A DNA stretch of 64,000 nt from Stenotrophomonas sp. UBA2629. GTDB lineage: Bacteria > Pseudomonadota > Gammaproteobacteria > Xanthomonadales > Xanthomonadaceae. The notes beneath the pieces were generated by a model, which did not search any database, was not told the origin of the DNA, and saw only the letters and a program-made list of their open reading frames with translations. The first letter of the stretch is position 1. Each line of letters starts with the position of its first letter. Positions 1 through 8,977 of this stretch are shown here, piece by piece. Location: assembly GCA_002359895.1 (NCBI GenBank), contig DEOB01000009.1, positions 1 to 64,000 of the forward strand, in the 5' to 3' direction. Both the position numbers and the translations under genes were made by a program.

Positions 1-448
1 CACCTTTTTGAGAGGCTGTTGAACTTCAACTTCCTGCCGCTGTTGCCCTTCTGGAGGGCCCCTGCGGCGGGGGAGGAGAAGTATGTACCTCTTTGACGGT
101 TTTGTGAAGGGGGAGGCGAGGATTTTTTCTACGCGCGCCTTCTGCGCTTCACAGCCGGCTTTAGGGCTTATGAGGAGGTGCATTTGCGAAGGCTTATGCC
201 GTGGTTTGCTTTGGCATGCCGCCGGCCACTTCGAATTGCTGAGCTTCTTACCGCCGAGGTCAACATCAACGTCTTACCCTCACCCCAACCCCTCTCCCGT
301 AAACGCGAGAGGGGCTTTATGCATGGCTTGCTGTTTCAGGCTCCGCTCGTTGCTTCGGGGCCTGCATTCTCTGGAACGTGCATTTCCTGCATTGCCTGGC
401 GCGCACTCCACGTGAGCACACCTTATATATGGGTGCTGGGCTAGAGGC
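1..448. other. Gene-free left edge
   Basis: No gene could be recognised here. A 31-codon frame is open from the left edge on the + strand and stops at 94-96; it could be the tail of a gene but resembles nothing I know. Codon and base use differ from the genes to the right, with many T-rich stretches. A REP-like palindrome lies at 277-316. The rest is probably spacer downstream of tyrS. Confidence 0.4.
277..316. repeat. REP-like palindromic element
   Basis: The conserved left arm (CCCTCACCCCAACCCC) leads into a hairpin with an 8-base stem, CCCCTCTC at 289-296 pairing with GAGAGGGG at 307-314. The same arm and stem recur at 8978-9248, and variants lie at 25598-25637 and 32564-32767. This is a single, half-element copy, downstream of tyrS where it may also stabilise or end the transcript. 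Confidence 0.7.
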
Positions 449-1660
449 TCAGCCAACCACCAGAAGTACGCGGGCGAAGGTTCGCTTGCCCACCTGCAGC
501 AGACCTTCAAAGCCGGGTTGCAGCACGGTTTGGGCGTCCTCGATGACCTCGCCGTCCACTTTCACCGCGCGCTCTTTGAGCTTGCGCGAGGCTTCGGAGT
601 TGCTGGGCGTGAGGCCTGCGGCCGTCAGCAAGGCACCGATGCGCAGGCCCTCGGCCGGCACGATGACTTCCTGCAGCGGCAGCTGGGTGATGTCGCCCTG
701 CCCGGTCACGGCGGCGTTCCAGCCGGCGATAGCCTGTTCGGCTGCGGCAGCATCATGGAAGCGAGTGGTCAGCTCGCGTGCCAGACGCAACTTGATCTCA
801 CGCGGGTTGATGGTGCCGGCTTCCACGTCGGCACGCAGTTGCTGGGCTTCGGCGATGGAGATGTCGAAGCTGAGCAGGTCGATCCAACGCCACATGAGGG
901 TGTCGTCCACCTTCATGGTCTTGGTGACGATGTCGATGGCCGGCTCGCTGATGCCGATGTAGTTGCCCAGCGATTTGGACATCTTGTTGACGCCATCCAG
1001 ACCTTCCAGCAGCGGCATGGTCAGCACGATCTGCGGCTTCTGCCCGTAATGCTCCTGCAGGCCACGGCCCATCAGCAGGTTGAACTTCTGGTCGGTACCG
1101 CCGAGTTCGACATCCGCCTCAAGCGCCACTGAGTCGTAGCCCTGCACAAGCGGGTACAGGAATTCGTGAATGGCGATGGATTGCTGGGCGGCGTAACGCT
1201 TGGAGAAGTCGTCACGCTCGAGCATGCGGGCAACGGTGTGTTGGCCGGCCAGACGGATCATGTCGGCCGCACCCATCTTGCCGAACCACTCGGAGTTGAA
1301 GCGCACTTCGGTCTTGTCGCGGTCCAGCACCTTGAACACCTGATCTTCATAGGTGCGGGCATTGGCGAGCACGTCTTCCTTGCTGAGCGGCTTGCGGGTG
1401 AGGCTTTTACCGGACGGGTCACCGATCATGCCGGTGAAGTCGCCAATCAGGAAAATCACCTGATGACCGAGATCCTGGAACTGGCGCAGCTTGTTCAGCA
1501 GCACGGTGTGGCCCAAGTGCAGGTCCGGCGCGGTGGGATCGAAGCCGGCCTTCACACGCAGCGGGCGGCCACTTTCCAGGCGCTGACGCAGTTCGTCGGC
1601 TTTAAGGATCTCATCGGCACCGCGGCCGATCAGGGCAAGGGCTTCATCAATCGAGGACAC
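449..1660 (-). CDS. tyrS: Tyrosyl-tRNA synthetase
   Basis: Class I aminoacyl-tRNA synthetase that charges tRNA-Tyr in the cytoplasm. The 403-residue product carries the ATP-binding HLGH signature at residues 48-51 in the context FDPTAPDLHLGH, which is typical of the TyrZ-type subgroup, and a KMSKS loop near residue 230. The C-terminal part (about 340-400) looks like the usual S4 RNA-binding domain, ending GLLQVGKRTFARVLL. Divergent from the M23 peptidase gene, with about 170 bases between the two starts. The order tyrS / M23 peptidase / anmK is the same as in Pseudomonas, which supports the calls. Confidence 0.97.
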   Translation of the reverse strand: MSSIDEALALIGRGADEILKADELRQRLESGRPLRVKAGFDPTAPDLHLGHTVLLNKLRQFQDLGHQVIFLIGDFTGMIGDPSGKSLTRKPLSKEDVLANARTYEDQVFKVLDRDKTEVRFNSEWFGKMGAADMIRLAGQHTVARMLERDDFSKRYAAQQSIAIHEFLYPLVQGYDSVALEADVELGGTDQKFNLLMGRGLQEHYGQKPQIVLTMPLLEGLDGVNKMSKSLGNYIGISEPAIDIVTKTMKVDDTLMWRWIDLLSFDISIAEAQQLRADVEAGTINPREIKLRLARELTTRFHDAAAAEQAIAGWNAAVTGQGDITQLPLQEVIVPAEGLRIGALLTAAGLTPSNSEASRKLKERAVKVDGEVIEDAQTVLQPGFEGLLQVGKRTFARVLLVVG

Positions 1661-1828
1661 GCTAAAACTCCCGGCTTCGCCGTCAAAAACATGAATGGTG
1701 TTAATTGCAAGTTAACCACGTTAACCGAATGAAAAGCCATGCGGCTCAATGGTTTGACGCGGTATTGATAGGTGTCTATGTTAACCGCTGTTTGGGCCCG
1801 CGATCCGGGCCGGCGAGAGAACCGACCG

Positions 1829-3289
1829 ATGCCACAACCCGATCACGGCCAAGCGCGCAAGCAGCGCTTCCAGGAACGACTCAACGTCCTGCACGACACC
1901 GCCCTGCATCGGAGGCTCAAGCATCACCTGCCGGCGGCGTTCAACGAACGCTGGACCCGGCGGCATTGGATCCACGCCAGCCTGTTTGTGACGATTGGCG
2001 CGTTGGTGGCGACCATCGTTCCGGGCTTCTCCAATGCCATCGACACCTCCCTGCCCTCGTCACATTCCACATTGGCCTTGCCGCTGCCACCGCTTTCGCT
2101 GGCCCGCAGCGGTGAAACGCCGGGCGATAGCTGGCACATCCTGCGTGTGCAGCGCGGCCAGACCTTGAGTGACCTGTTTGAAGCGGCCGGCGTGCCGGCG
2201 ACGGTGATGCACCGCGTACTGGAACACCCCGGCACCCGCGAGACACTGACCAAGCTGCGTCCGGGTGCTGAAGTCGCATTCGATCTGCCGGTGAACGGCG
2301 CGCTGCGCGCGCTTCGCTTTGACCGTGACGCCAGCAACCGCGTGGAACTGGCGCTGCAGGGCGATGAAATCCGCGAAAAAGTGATCGAGCGCGCCACCAG
2401 CACCCGTACCGTGGTGACCAGCGGCGAGATCACCAGCTCGCTGTATGCAGCGGCGCGCAGGGCGGGCTTGTCGCCGTCGGCCATCGCCACGATGACTGAC
2501 GACATCTTCAAGTACGACATCGACTTCTCCAAAGACCTGCAGAAAGGCGACCGCTTCAGTGTGGTGATGGATGAAACCTGGCGCGAAGGCGAGCGTATCG
2601 ACACCAGCAAAATTCTGGCGGCGACGTTCACCACCGGTGGCAAGACGCACACCGGCTTCCGGTTTGATCGCAATGGCAAATCGGAATACTTCGACCTCAA
2701 TGGCCGACCGTTGAAGAAGAGCTTCATCCGTTCGCCGATTCAGTTCGCGCGGCTCAGCTCGAACTTCGGCTCACGACGTCATCCGGTGCTGGGAACCATG
2801 CGCATGCACAAGGGCGTGGATTACGCCGCACGTACCGGCACGCCGATCATGGCCGCCGGTGATGCACGCGTGCAGTTTGCTGGCGTGCAGCGCGGCTACG
2901 GCAATGTCGTGATTCTGGACCACGGCCGTGGCCACACCACGCTGTACGGGCACATGTCGCGCTTTGGTGGCTACCGCACCGGCCAGCGCGTCAATCAGGG
3001 CGCGATCATTGGTTACGTCGGCTCCACCGGCCTGGCCACCGGGCCGCATCTTCATTACGAATTCCGCGTCAACGGCCAGCACCGCAATCCGCTGTCGGTG
3101 ACGATGCCGCCGCCGGAGCCGCTGCGCGGCGCCGAGCTGGCGGCCTTCCGCGCACAGACGTCGCCGGCGATGGCGCGTATCCAGGGTATGGAGCAGTTGA
3201 TCTATGCCGATGCCAGCGATACGAAGGCGGACGAAAAGCGCACGGCCAGCGTTACACCGGCACCGGCGCCGGCCACCAAGCGCGGCTGA
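1829..3289 (+). CDS. M23 family peptidoglycan endopeptidase
   Basis: Membrane-anchored zinc metallopeptidase that cuts peptide cross-links of peptidoglycan in the periplasm. One membrane segment sits near residues 50-70 (HASLFVTIGALVATIVPGF). An OapA/LysM-like region follows (WHILRVQRGQTLSDLFEAAG), then the C-terminal M23 domain with its metal ligands: HKGVD, and the HLH in TGPHLHYEF. The start at 1829 gives 486 residues and is the first ATG that leaves a normal N-terminal tail; a GTG at 1772 or an ATG at 1778 would add 17-19 unconserved residues. It lies just before anmK, so cell-wall cutting and recycling genes are adjacent. Confidence 0.9.
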   Translation: MPQPDHGQARKQRFQERLNVLHDTALHRRLKHHLPAAFNERWTRRHWIHASLFVTIGALVATIVPGFSNAIDTSLPSSHSTLALPLPPLSLARSGETPGDSWHILRVQRGQTLSDLFEAAGVPATVMHRVLEHPGTRETLTKLRPGAEVAFDLPVNGALRALRFDRDASNRVELALQGDEIREKVIERATSTRTVVTSGEITSSLYAAARRAGLSPSAIATMTDDIFKYDIDFSKDLQKGDRFSVVMDETWREGERIDTSKILAATFTTGGKTHTGFRFDRNGKSEYFDLNGRPLKKSFIRSPIQFARLSSNFGSRRHPVLGTMRMHKGVDYAARTGTPIMAAGDARVQFAGVQRGYGNVVILDHGRGHTTLYGHMSRFGGYRTGQRVNQGAIIGYVGSTGLATGPHLHYEFRVNGQHRNPLSVTMPPPEPLRGAELAAFRAQTSPAMARIQGMEQLIYADASDTKADEKRTASVTPAPAPATKRG

Positions 3290-3312
3290 GTTCAACACAA
3301 CGCGTTGACGCC

Positions 3313-3350
3313 ACGGGCAGGGAGCATGAAGCTTCCCTGCCCGTTGTCTT
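3313..3350 (+). terminator. Intrinsic terminator after M23 peptidase
   Basis: An 11-base perfect stem (ACGGGCAGGGA at 3313-3323 with its complement at 3334-3344) and a 10-base loop are followed by TGTCTTTG. It ends only 12 bases before anmK, so anmK may be read partly by read-through or from its own promoter. Confidence 0.65.
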
Positions 3351-3362
3351 TGTAGGCCCGCC

Positions 3363-4487
3363 ATGACGCAATGCGATCCAGAACTGCCGCTGTTCCTTGG
3401 CCTGATGTCCGGCACCAGCGCCGATGGCATTGATGCGGCGTTGGTGCAGTTTCCCCTCGAGGGCGGTTGCCGCTTCGTGCATGGGCACACCTATGCGTGG
3501 GATACGCCGACGCGCGATGCCCTGATTGCGCTGGGCCAGGGCCGCGAGCCGGAATCGCTGGATGCGTTGGGGCAACTGGATGCGCAGGTGGGTATCGCCT
3601 TTGCCAACGCCGCCAATCAGCTGTTGGACGAAGCGGCGGTGCCGCGCGCGCAGGTGCAGGCGATCGGCTCGCATGGCCAGACCATCCGCCATCGACCGCA
3701 GACCACGCCGGCATTCACTTGGCAGATTGGCGATGCCAACCGCATTACCGAACTGACCGGCATCACCACCGTGGCCGATTTCCGTCGCCGCGATGTGGCC
3801 GCTGGCGGACACGGTGCGCCGTTGATGCCCGCCTTTCATCTGGCGATGCTCGGCAATGCCGATGAAGACCGTGCGGTGCTGAATCTGGGTGGCATTGCCA
3901 ACCTCAGCCTGATCGGCCGCGATGGCAGCCTGCGCGGCTTTGATACCGGCCCGGCCAATGCGCTGCTTGATGGCTGGTGCCAGAGACATCTGGGCCCTGC
4001 CTTCGATGCCGAGGGTGCATTTGCCGCCAGCGGTCGCGTGGATGAGGCGCTGCTGGCGCGATTGTTGGCCGAGCCCTGGTTCGCCCTGCCACCGCCCAAG
4101 AGCACCGGGCGCGAGCAGTTCCACCTGGAATGGGTGGAGGCGCAGCTGGGGAATGAAGCGCTTGCACCTGCCAATGTGCAGGCGACATTGTTGGAGCTGA
4201 CTGCGGCGAGCGTGGCAGATGCCCTGCTCGCGCATCTGCCGGAGGTGCGGCGGGTACTGGTGTGCGGCGGTGGCGTGCGTAATCCGCAGCTGTTGCGGCG
4301 CCTGCAGGCGCGCTTGCCGGGCGTGCTGATCGAATCAAGCGCCGCGCAGGGCTTGGACCCGGATTACATGGAGGCGATGGGCTTTGCGTGGCTGGCACAT
4401 GAAACGCTGGCGGGCCGGCCGGGGAATCTACCCAGCGTCAGCGGCGCGCGTGGGCTGCGGATTCTTGGGGCGATTCATCTGGCTTGA
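3363..4487 (+). CDS. anmK: Anhydro-N-acetylmuramic acid kinase
   Basis: Converts 1,6-anhydro-MurNAc, a product of cell-wall turnover, to MurNAc-6-phosphate by cleaving the anhydro ring and phosphorylating with ATP. The product is 374 residues, a normal length. It has the N-terminal phosphate-binding signature GLMSGTSADGIDAALV, the IGSHGQTIRHRP and GGHGAPLMPAFH motifs, LNLGGIANLS in the middle and the sugar-kinase adenosine motif VCGGGVRNPQL near the C terminus. The cytoplasmic recycling step needs muropeptides imported by AmpG, which is encoded about 500 bases downstream on the other strand. Confidence 0.97.
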   Translation: MTQCDPELPLFLGLMSGTSADGIDAALVQFPLEGGCRFVHGHTYAWDTPTRDALIALGQGREPESLDALGQLDAQVGIAFANAANQLLDEAAVPRAQVQAIGSHGQTIRHRPQTTPAFTWQIGDANRITELTGITTVADFRRRDVAAGGHGAPLMPAFHLAMLGNADEDRAVLNLGGIANLSLIGRDGSLRGFDTGPANALLDGWCQRHLGPAFDAEGAFAASGRVDEALLARLLAEPWFALPPPKSTGREQFHLEWVEAQLGNEALAPANVQATLLELTAASVADALLAHLPEVRRVLVCGGGVRNPQLLRRLQARLPGVLIESSAAQGLDPDYMEAMGFAWLAHETLAGRPGNLPSVSGARGLRILGAIHLA

Positions 4488-4517
4488 GGCTTGTAGCGAG
4501 GCAGAAGCAAACGTTTG

Positions 4518-4642
4518 CCCTCATCCACCCTTCGGGCCCCTTCTCCAGCAGGCGGGACAAGGGAGTCACTACAAGCATCATGTGCCGACCGTGCACCTTC
4601 CCCCAAGAAAGTGGGGCTGCAGTCCCGCAAGCGGGAGAAGGG
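4518..4642. repeat. Degenerate REP-like composite element
   Basis: The left side reads CCCTCATCCACCCTTCGGG, and the right side ends in a small hairpin (CCCGC AAGC GGGAG). The arms are worn copies of the same family as at 25598-25637. The element fills most of the 180 bases between the convergent anmK and the ribbon-helix-helix gene. Confidence 0.5.
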
Positions 4643-4667
4643 AGCCGTCCATGCAACGCTTGGCTGG

Positions 4668-4904
4668 CTACGGGTTGTCGCCCGCCGGCAGCGCGCGTAA
4701 CGCTTGGATGGCGTCAGTGAGGGCGTCTACTTCGCGGTTTTCAAAACCGTTGCGCACTTCATGCTCGCTGGCGAACAGGCCTTGCTCCAGCAGCACCAGG
4801 CAGGTGTGCTCGCGGGTCCAGCCGCGGGCCACCGACAGGCGGCGGATACGCTCCAGCAGGAACGGGTCGATGTCACGCAAGATCACGTCAGCCATGTCAT
4901 TCAC
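4668..4904 (-). CDS. Small FitA-like ribbon-helix-helix protein
   Basis: 78 residues. The start of the protein (MADVILRDIDPFLLERIRRL) resembles the beta strand and first helix of FitA/Arc-type ribbon-helix-helix antitoxins, such as FitA itself, which begins with a similar 'VVIRNL' strand. The C-terminal half is acidic and helical (EVDALTDAIQALRAL). Translation could start at the second Met (4895), which aligns better with that family. No PIN-domain toxin lies beside it: its neighbours are anmK and ampG. It may be an orphan antitoxin-like regulator. Function is inferred from the short N-terminal resemblance only. Confidence 0.6.
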   Translation of the reverse strand: MNDMADVILRDIDPFLLERIRRLSVARGWTREHTCLVLLEQGLFASEHEVRNGFENREVDALTDAIQALRALPAGDNP

Positions 4905-4980
4905 ATCAGCAGTCCGGTAGATCCCCCGCCCGCATGATCGGTGAGGTGGGCGCGGGATTCAATCGCGCCCACGTTGACAC

Positions 4981-6507
4981 TCAGGTTGCGCGGTTGAGTT
5001 GGGTTGTGGCATCCACCTCTCGGCGCAGCCACCACGCCATCACCAAGCCCGGAATACCGACCACCACCGACACCAGGAAGAACACCTCCCAGCCGTAAGC
5101 ATCAGCCAACACGCCCGCGAACGGACCGACAAACACCCGCCCCAGCGTGGCGAAAGCCGATAGCAAGGCGTAATGCGTGGCTGAAAAGCGCGTGCCGCAC
5201 AGGCCGCTGAGCAGTGCCACAAACGCAGCGGTGCCCATGCCACCGGCAAAGTTGTCCAAGCTCAACGCGAACAGCAACAGACTGTCGACCGGCGTGGGTG
5301 TATCCAGGTGCACGATCAACAGATTGAAGGCCGGTACTTCCACCGTGCCCCACGCACCTGCGCCCTTGTACGCCAACAGGTAGAAACCCAGGTTGGACAC
5401 CAACTGCAGCACACCGAAGGCAAGGACCGCCGTGGACAGGCGCAGGCGCAGCAGGAAAAAGCCGCCCACGATGGCGCCGATGATGGTCATCGCCAAACCG
5501 ATGGTCTTGTTGGCCAGGCCCACTTCCGACTGGCTGAAGTGCATGCCCTTGAGCAGGAACGGCGTGGACAGGCTCAGCGCGAATGCGTCGCCCACTTTGT
5601 ACAGCACCACCAGCGCCAGAAACGCACCGGCGCCACGCATGCTGAAGTAGCTGCTCAACGAGGCATTGAGCGTTTCAAAACGCACTTTGCGGGTGGCCGC
5701 AAGGCCGCACACCATGGCGGCCGCAATCTGGGTGACGACGAACACCAGCCGCACCCAACGGTCGCTGCTGTCCGGGTCCAGGCCAAGCAGCACCAGCGCG
5801 TAATGGGCCAGCAACGCGCCGGTGGCCACGCCCGCCACCAGTGCCAGAAAGCCCCACAACTCACCGCTAGCCCGGGACACGGGGGCCTTGAAGCGCTCGG
5901 GCAGCTGCGGCATCAGCAGCAAAGCCAGCGCGCCCACCGCCACCGACAACCCGGCCATTACCCGGTACACCTGCGGCCAGCTCTGCCACTGCTCAGCCCA
6001 GATCAGCGTGATACCGCCCGACAGCACCATCGCCAGGCGATAGCCCAACACGGTGAACGAGCCCCCCAACCCGCGTTCGGCAGGCTCCAGCAGATCGGTG
6101 CGGTAGGCGTCGATCACCACATCCAAGGTTGCCGACAAACACGCCACCAACACCGCCACCGAGGCGAACTGCACCAGGTTCCGTGCCGGCGACAACGAAC
6201 TCATCACCCACAACGCGGCCCCCAGCAGGAACAGCAGCAGCACGATCCAGCCCCGCCGACGGCCCAGCACAGGCAGGTCAAAGCGGTCGATCAGCGGCGC
6301 CCACAGGAACTTGAAGGTGTACGGGATGCCGATCAGTGAGAGAAAACCCAGCGTCACCAGATCCAGGCCATCCACGGTCAGCCAGGCCTGCATCGCGCCG
6401 CCGGTCAGTGCCAAGGGCAAACCCGACGCAAAACCCAGCAACAGGATGACGAACAGGCGCCGCATGCGTTGCAGCCCGTGCGGAGTGCCCGCGATGGCTG
6501 ATGTCAC
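4981..6507 (-). CDS. ampG: AmpG-type muropeptide permease (MFS)
   Basis: Inner-membrane major facilitator protein of 508 residues with 12-14 predicted membrane segments. The N terminus matches AmpG: FASGLPLALTGGAMQAWLTV, the loop KFLWAPLIDRFDLP, and ATLDVVIDAYRTDLL. The family imports GlcNAc-anhydroMurNAc muropeptides for recycling and thereby feeds AmpR/beta-lactamase signalling. The gene starts with GTG (6505-6507), overlapping the TGA of the exonuclease gene as GTGA, so the two are probably translationally coupled. With anmK nearby, the assignment to peptidoglycan recycling is strong. Confidence 0.9.
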   Translation of the reverse strand: MTSAIAGTPHGLQRMRRLFVILLLGFASGLPLALTGGAMQAWLTVDGLDLVTLGFLSLIGIPYTFKFLWAPLIDRFDLPVLGRRRGWIVLLLFLLGAALWVMSSLSPARNLVQFASVAVLVACLSATLDVVIDAYRTDLLEPAERGLGGSFTVLGYRLAMVLSGGITLIWAEQWQSWPQVYRVMAGLSVAVGALALLLMPQLPERFKAPVSRASGELWGFLALVAGVATGALLAHYALVLLGLDPDSSDRWVRLVFVVTQIAAAMVCGLAATRKVRFETLNASLSSYFSMRGAGAFLALVVLYKVGDAFALSLSTPFLLKGMHFSQSEVGLANKTIGLAMTIIGAIVGGFFLLRLRLSTAVLAFGVLQLVSNLGFYLLAYKGAGAWGTVEVPAFNLLIVHLDTPTPVDSLLLFALSLDNFAGGMGTAAFVALLSGLCGTRFSATHYALLSAFATLGRVFVGPFAGVLADAYGWEVFFLVSVVVGIPGLVMAWWLRREVDATTQLNRAT

Positions 6508-7304
6508 AGGTCGTAGTCCACGGTGAACGGGGCGTGGTCGGAGAAGCGCTGCTCGCGGTAGATGGAACAGCCGCGCAGGCGATCACGCAGCCCGGGGGTA
6601 ACGAACTGGTAGTCGATGCGCCAACCCACGTTGTTGGCACGGGCCGCACCGCGGTTGCTCCACCAGGTGTAGTCCTGGCCTTCCGGGTTCAGCGCGCGAT
6701 AGGCGTCCACCCAGCCACGGCCGGACGCCGGATCGGCCTGCTCGGCCAGATCGGCACACAGCCCGTTCAGCCAGTCGCGCTCTTCCGGCAGGCAGCCGGA
6801 GTTCTTCTGGTTGGACTTCCAGTTTTTGATGTCCAGCGCGCTGCGGACGATGTTCCAGTCGCCGCACAGCACGTAGTCGCGGCCGCTGGCCAGCCACTCG
6901 TCCAGCAACGGCCGCAGCCACTGCATTACCTCGAATTTGAAGCCCTGCCGCAGCTCGCCCGAGGAGCCGGACGGAATATAGAACGACACCACGCTGAGGT
7001 TGCCGAAGCGCGCCTCGATGTAGCGGCCCTCATCGTCGAACGGTGCCCAGCCCAGCCCGGTGCGCACTTCATCCGGCTCGCGACGGCTCCAGATGGACAC
7101 GCCGCTGTAGCCCTTCTTGGTGCTGGCATCACGGTAAAAACAGTGGTGACCGTCGGGGCGGAACAGCGCGTCGGTCAGCTGCGACTCCTGCGCCTTGGTT
7201 TCCTGAATACACAGCACGTCGGCCTGTTGCTGCAGGAACCACTCGCTGAAACCCTTGGTGGTGGCCGAACGGATGCCGTTGGCGTTGAAACTGATAATGC
7301 GCAT
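6504..7304 (-). CDS. xth: Exonuclease III family DNA repair enzyme
   Basis: Exodeoxyribonuclease III/AP endonuclease of 266 residues. It starts MRIISFNANGIRSA; upstream in-frame codons to 7370 have no family similarity. Catalytic motifs of the EEP fold are visible: IQETKAQ (metal-binding Glu), CGDWNIV (Asp/Asn) and the C-terminal SDHAPFTV with the active-site Asp-His. Acts on abasic sites and 3'-blocked ends in DNA. Divergent from pyrE with 112 bases between the starts, and coupled downstream to ampG by a GTGA overlap. Confidence 0.95.
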   Translation of the reverse strand: MRIISFNANGIRSATTKGFSEWFLQQQADVLCIQETKAQESQLTDALFRPDGHHCFYRDASTKKGYSGVSIWSRREPDEVRTGLGWAPFDDEGRYIEARFGNLSVVSFYIPSGSSGELRQGFKFEVMQWLRPLLDEWLASGRDYVLCGDWNIVRSALDIKNWKSNQKNSGCLPEERDWLNGLCADLAEQADPASGRGWVDAYRALNPEGQDYTWWSNRGAARANNVGWRIDYQFVTPGLRDRLRGCSIYREQRFSDHAPFTVDYDL

Positions 7305-7416
7305 GGAAAACCGCTGACAGACCTGTGATCGCCACAGCATACCGCCCCCACCAGCATTCCCCGAAGCCATGCTTTACCCTAGTGGCCTTCATAAGACGAC
7401 AAGAAAACGTATTTAC

Positions 7417-8076
7417 ATGAGCGACCACCGTTCCCGCTTTCTGCAGCTGGCGCTGAATGCCGACGCGCTGCGCTTTGGCCAGTTCACCCTCAAGTCCGGC
7501 CGTGTGAGCCCGTACTTCTTCAATGCCGGCCGTTTCGACACCGGCCTGGCGCTGTCCCAGCTGGGCAACTGCTACGCCGATGCCATCGAGTCGGCCGGCA
7601 TTGCCTATGACCAGCTGTTTGGCCCGGCCTACAAGGGCATCCCGTTGTCCACCGCCATTGCCTGCGAGTTCTCGCACCGTGGCCGCAACCTGCCGCTCAC
7701 CTTCAACCGCAAGGAAGCCAAGGACCATGGCGAAGGCGGCACCCTGATCGGCGCCGACATGGCCGGCAAGCGCATCCTGATCGTTGATGACGTGATCACC
7801 GCCGGCACCGCCATCCGCGAGGCGCTGGAGATCATCCGCGCGGCCAACGGCATCCCCGCCGGCATCGTGGTGGCATTGGACCGCCAGGAAATCACCTCCG
7901 ATCAGGACAGCCGTTCGGCCGCCCAGTCGGTGTCTGCCGAAACCGGCATCCCTGTGATCGCCGTGGCCAACCTGGCCGACCTGCTTGCATTTGCGTCCGG
8001 CAACCCGGAACTTGTCGGCTATCGGGAACCGTTGCTGGCCTATCGTGCCCGCTACGGGAGCAATCCAACCGGCTGA
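7417..8076 (+). CDS. pyrE: Orotate phosphoribosyltransferase
   Basis: Adds ribose-5-phosphate from PRPP to orotate to make OMP in pyrimidine synthesis. 219 residues starting MSDHRSRFLQLAL; an in-frame ATG at 7369 would add 16 unconserved residues. The PRPP-binding loop ILIVDDVITAGTAI is clear around residues 120-135, and the FTLKSGRVSPYFFNAG substrate motif lies near the N terminus. A periplasmic protein gene follows after 18 bases, probably on the same transcript, which ends at the hairpin near 8830. Confidence 0.97.
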   Translation: MSDHRSRFLQLALNADALRFGQFTLKSGRVSPYFFNAGRFDTGLALSQLGNCYADAIESAGIAYDQLFGPAYKGIPLSTAIACEFSHRGRNLPLTFNRKEAKDHGEGGTLIGADMAGKRILIVDDVITAGTAIREALEIIRAANGIPAGIVVALDRQEITSDQDSRSAAQSVSAETGIPVIAVANLADLLAFASGNPELVGYREPLLAYRARYGSNPTG

Positions 8077-8094
8077 CAGCAGGGGGCTGCCAAG

Positions 8095-8793
8095 ATGCCA
8101 ATTTCTTCCAAGATCGGAGTCTGCGCGGGCCTGCTGATGCTGGCCGCGCTGGCATTGCCGGCCAGCGCGCAGACCAAGCCGGAAGCGGCCGCCAAAAAGC
8201 TGTACTGCTGGAACAACGACCGCGGCGAACGTATCTGTTCGGACACCTTGCCGCCGGAAGCGGTGAACAGCGCGCGCGAGGAGTTCAACGCGCGCAGTGG
8301 CTTGCGCAGTGCTGAAGTGGACCGTGCGTTGACCGCCGAGGAACGCGCCGACGCCGCCTTGGCCCAAGCGCAGGCCCAAGTAGACGCTGCCGCATTGGAG
8401 ACCCGCAAGCGTACCGAGCAGGCCATGCTGGCCACCTACGGTAGCGAAGATGCCTTGCGACGCGTGTTCAACGAGCGCACCGCCATCGTCGACAACAACA
8501 TCAAGACCGCCAACTACAACGTCACCAGCCTGCGCGAGGCCTTGGCGGCGCAGTTGTTGTCGGCAGGCAACAAGGAACTGGCCGGGCAGAAGGTGAGCGA
8601 CAAGCAGGCCGAGGAAATCCGCCAGCGCCACAACGAGCTGTTGGCACAGCTGCGCCTGCAGACGGCTTTCGAGCACCAGCGCCAGACTCTGGAGGTGGAA
8701 ATCGCCGAAACCCTGTCGCGCTATCGCGAGCTGAAGGGGATTGTGCCGACGCAGAGCGCTGCGGTTCCGGCACCGGAAGCGGCAAAGGGCTGA
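8095..8793 (+). CDS. Periplasmic coiled-coil protein (DUF4124-like start)
   Basis: 232 residues with a clear signal peptide (cut after ALPASA, about residue 25). After that comes KKLYCWNNDRGERICSDTLPPEA, with paired Cys residues as in DUF4124 proteins (K-Y-W/R-x-D-x-G...Y/CSD). Residues 75-215 are rich in Ala/Glu/Gln/Arg heptads and predict a long coiled coil. It ends in a Pro/Ala tail. It seems to be in an operon with pyrE but has no metabolic link to it. Function unknown; an envelope-binding or structural role is a guess. Confidence 0.8.
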   Translation: MPISSKIGVCAGLLMLAALALPASAQTKPEAAAKKLYCWNNDRGERICSDTLPPEAVNSAREEFNARSGLRSAEVDRALTAEERADAALAQAQAQVDAAALETRKRTEQAMLATYGSEDALRRVFNERTAIVDNNIKTANYNVTSLREALAAQLLSAGNKELAGQKVSDKQAEEIRQRHNELLAQLRLQTAFEHQRQTLEVEIAETLSRYRELKGIVPTQSAAVPAPEAAKG

Positions 8794-8818
8794 GCGGGCT
8801 GGCAGCGTTGGTTTTTTG

Positions 8819-8846
8819 AAAGCGGCCTTCGGGCCGCTTTTCTTTT
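8819..8846 (+). terminator. Intrinsic terminator of pyrE operon
   Basis: AAAGCGGCC (8819-8827), loop TTCG, GGCCGCTTT (8832-8840), then TCTTTT. A perfect 9-base stem with a stable UUCG tetraloop. Confidence 0.9.
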
Positions 8847-8977
8847 GGGATGGAGAAAGGCTTGGCGAGCGGGAGCGCCTCCCGAGCGACGCTGTGTTTT
8901 TTGAAAGCGCCGGGCATGAGGATTTTTCTGTTCTGTTGGGGGCTTGTTCGTATTGATGGAACCAGATCCAACACCTG

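Noticed and set aside
1..448. rRNA or tRNA genes at the left edge
   Set aside because: No cloverleaf or conserved rRNA segment could be recognised; only a REP-like element is clear.
7129..8676. Long - strand open frame of 515 codons
   Set aside because: It lies antisense to pyrE and the coiled-coil protein gene. Long antisense frames are expected in this GC-rich sequence and this one has no family features.
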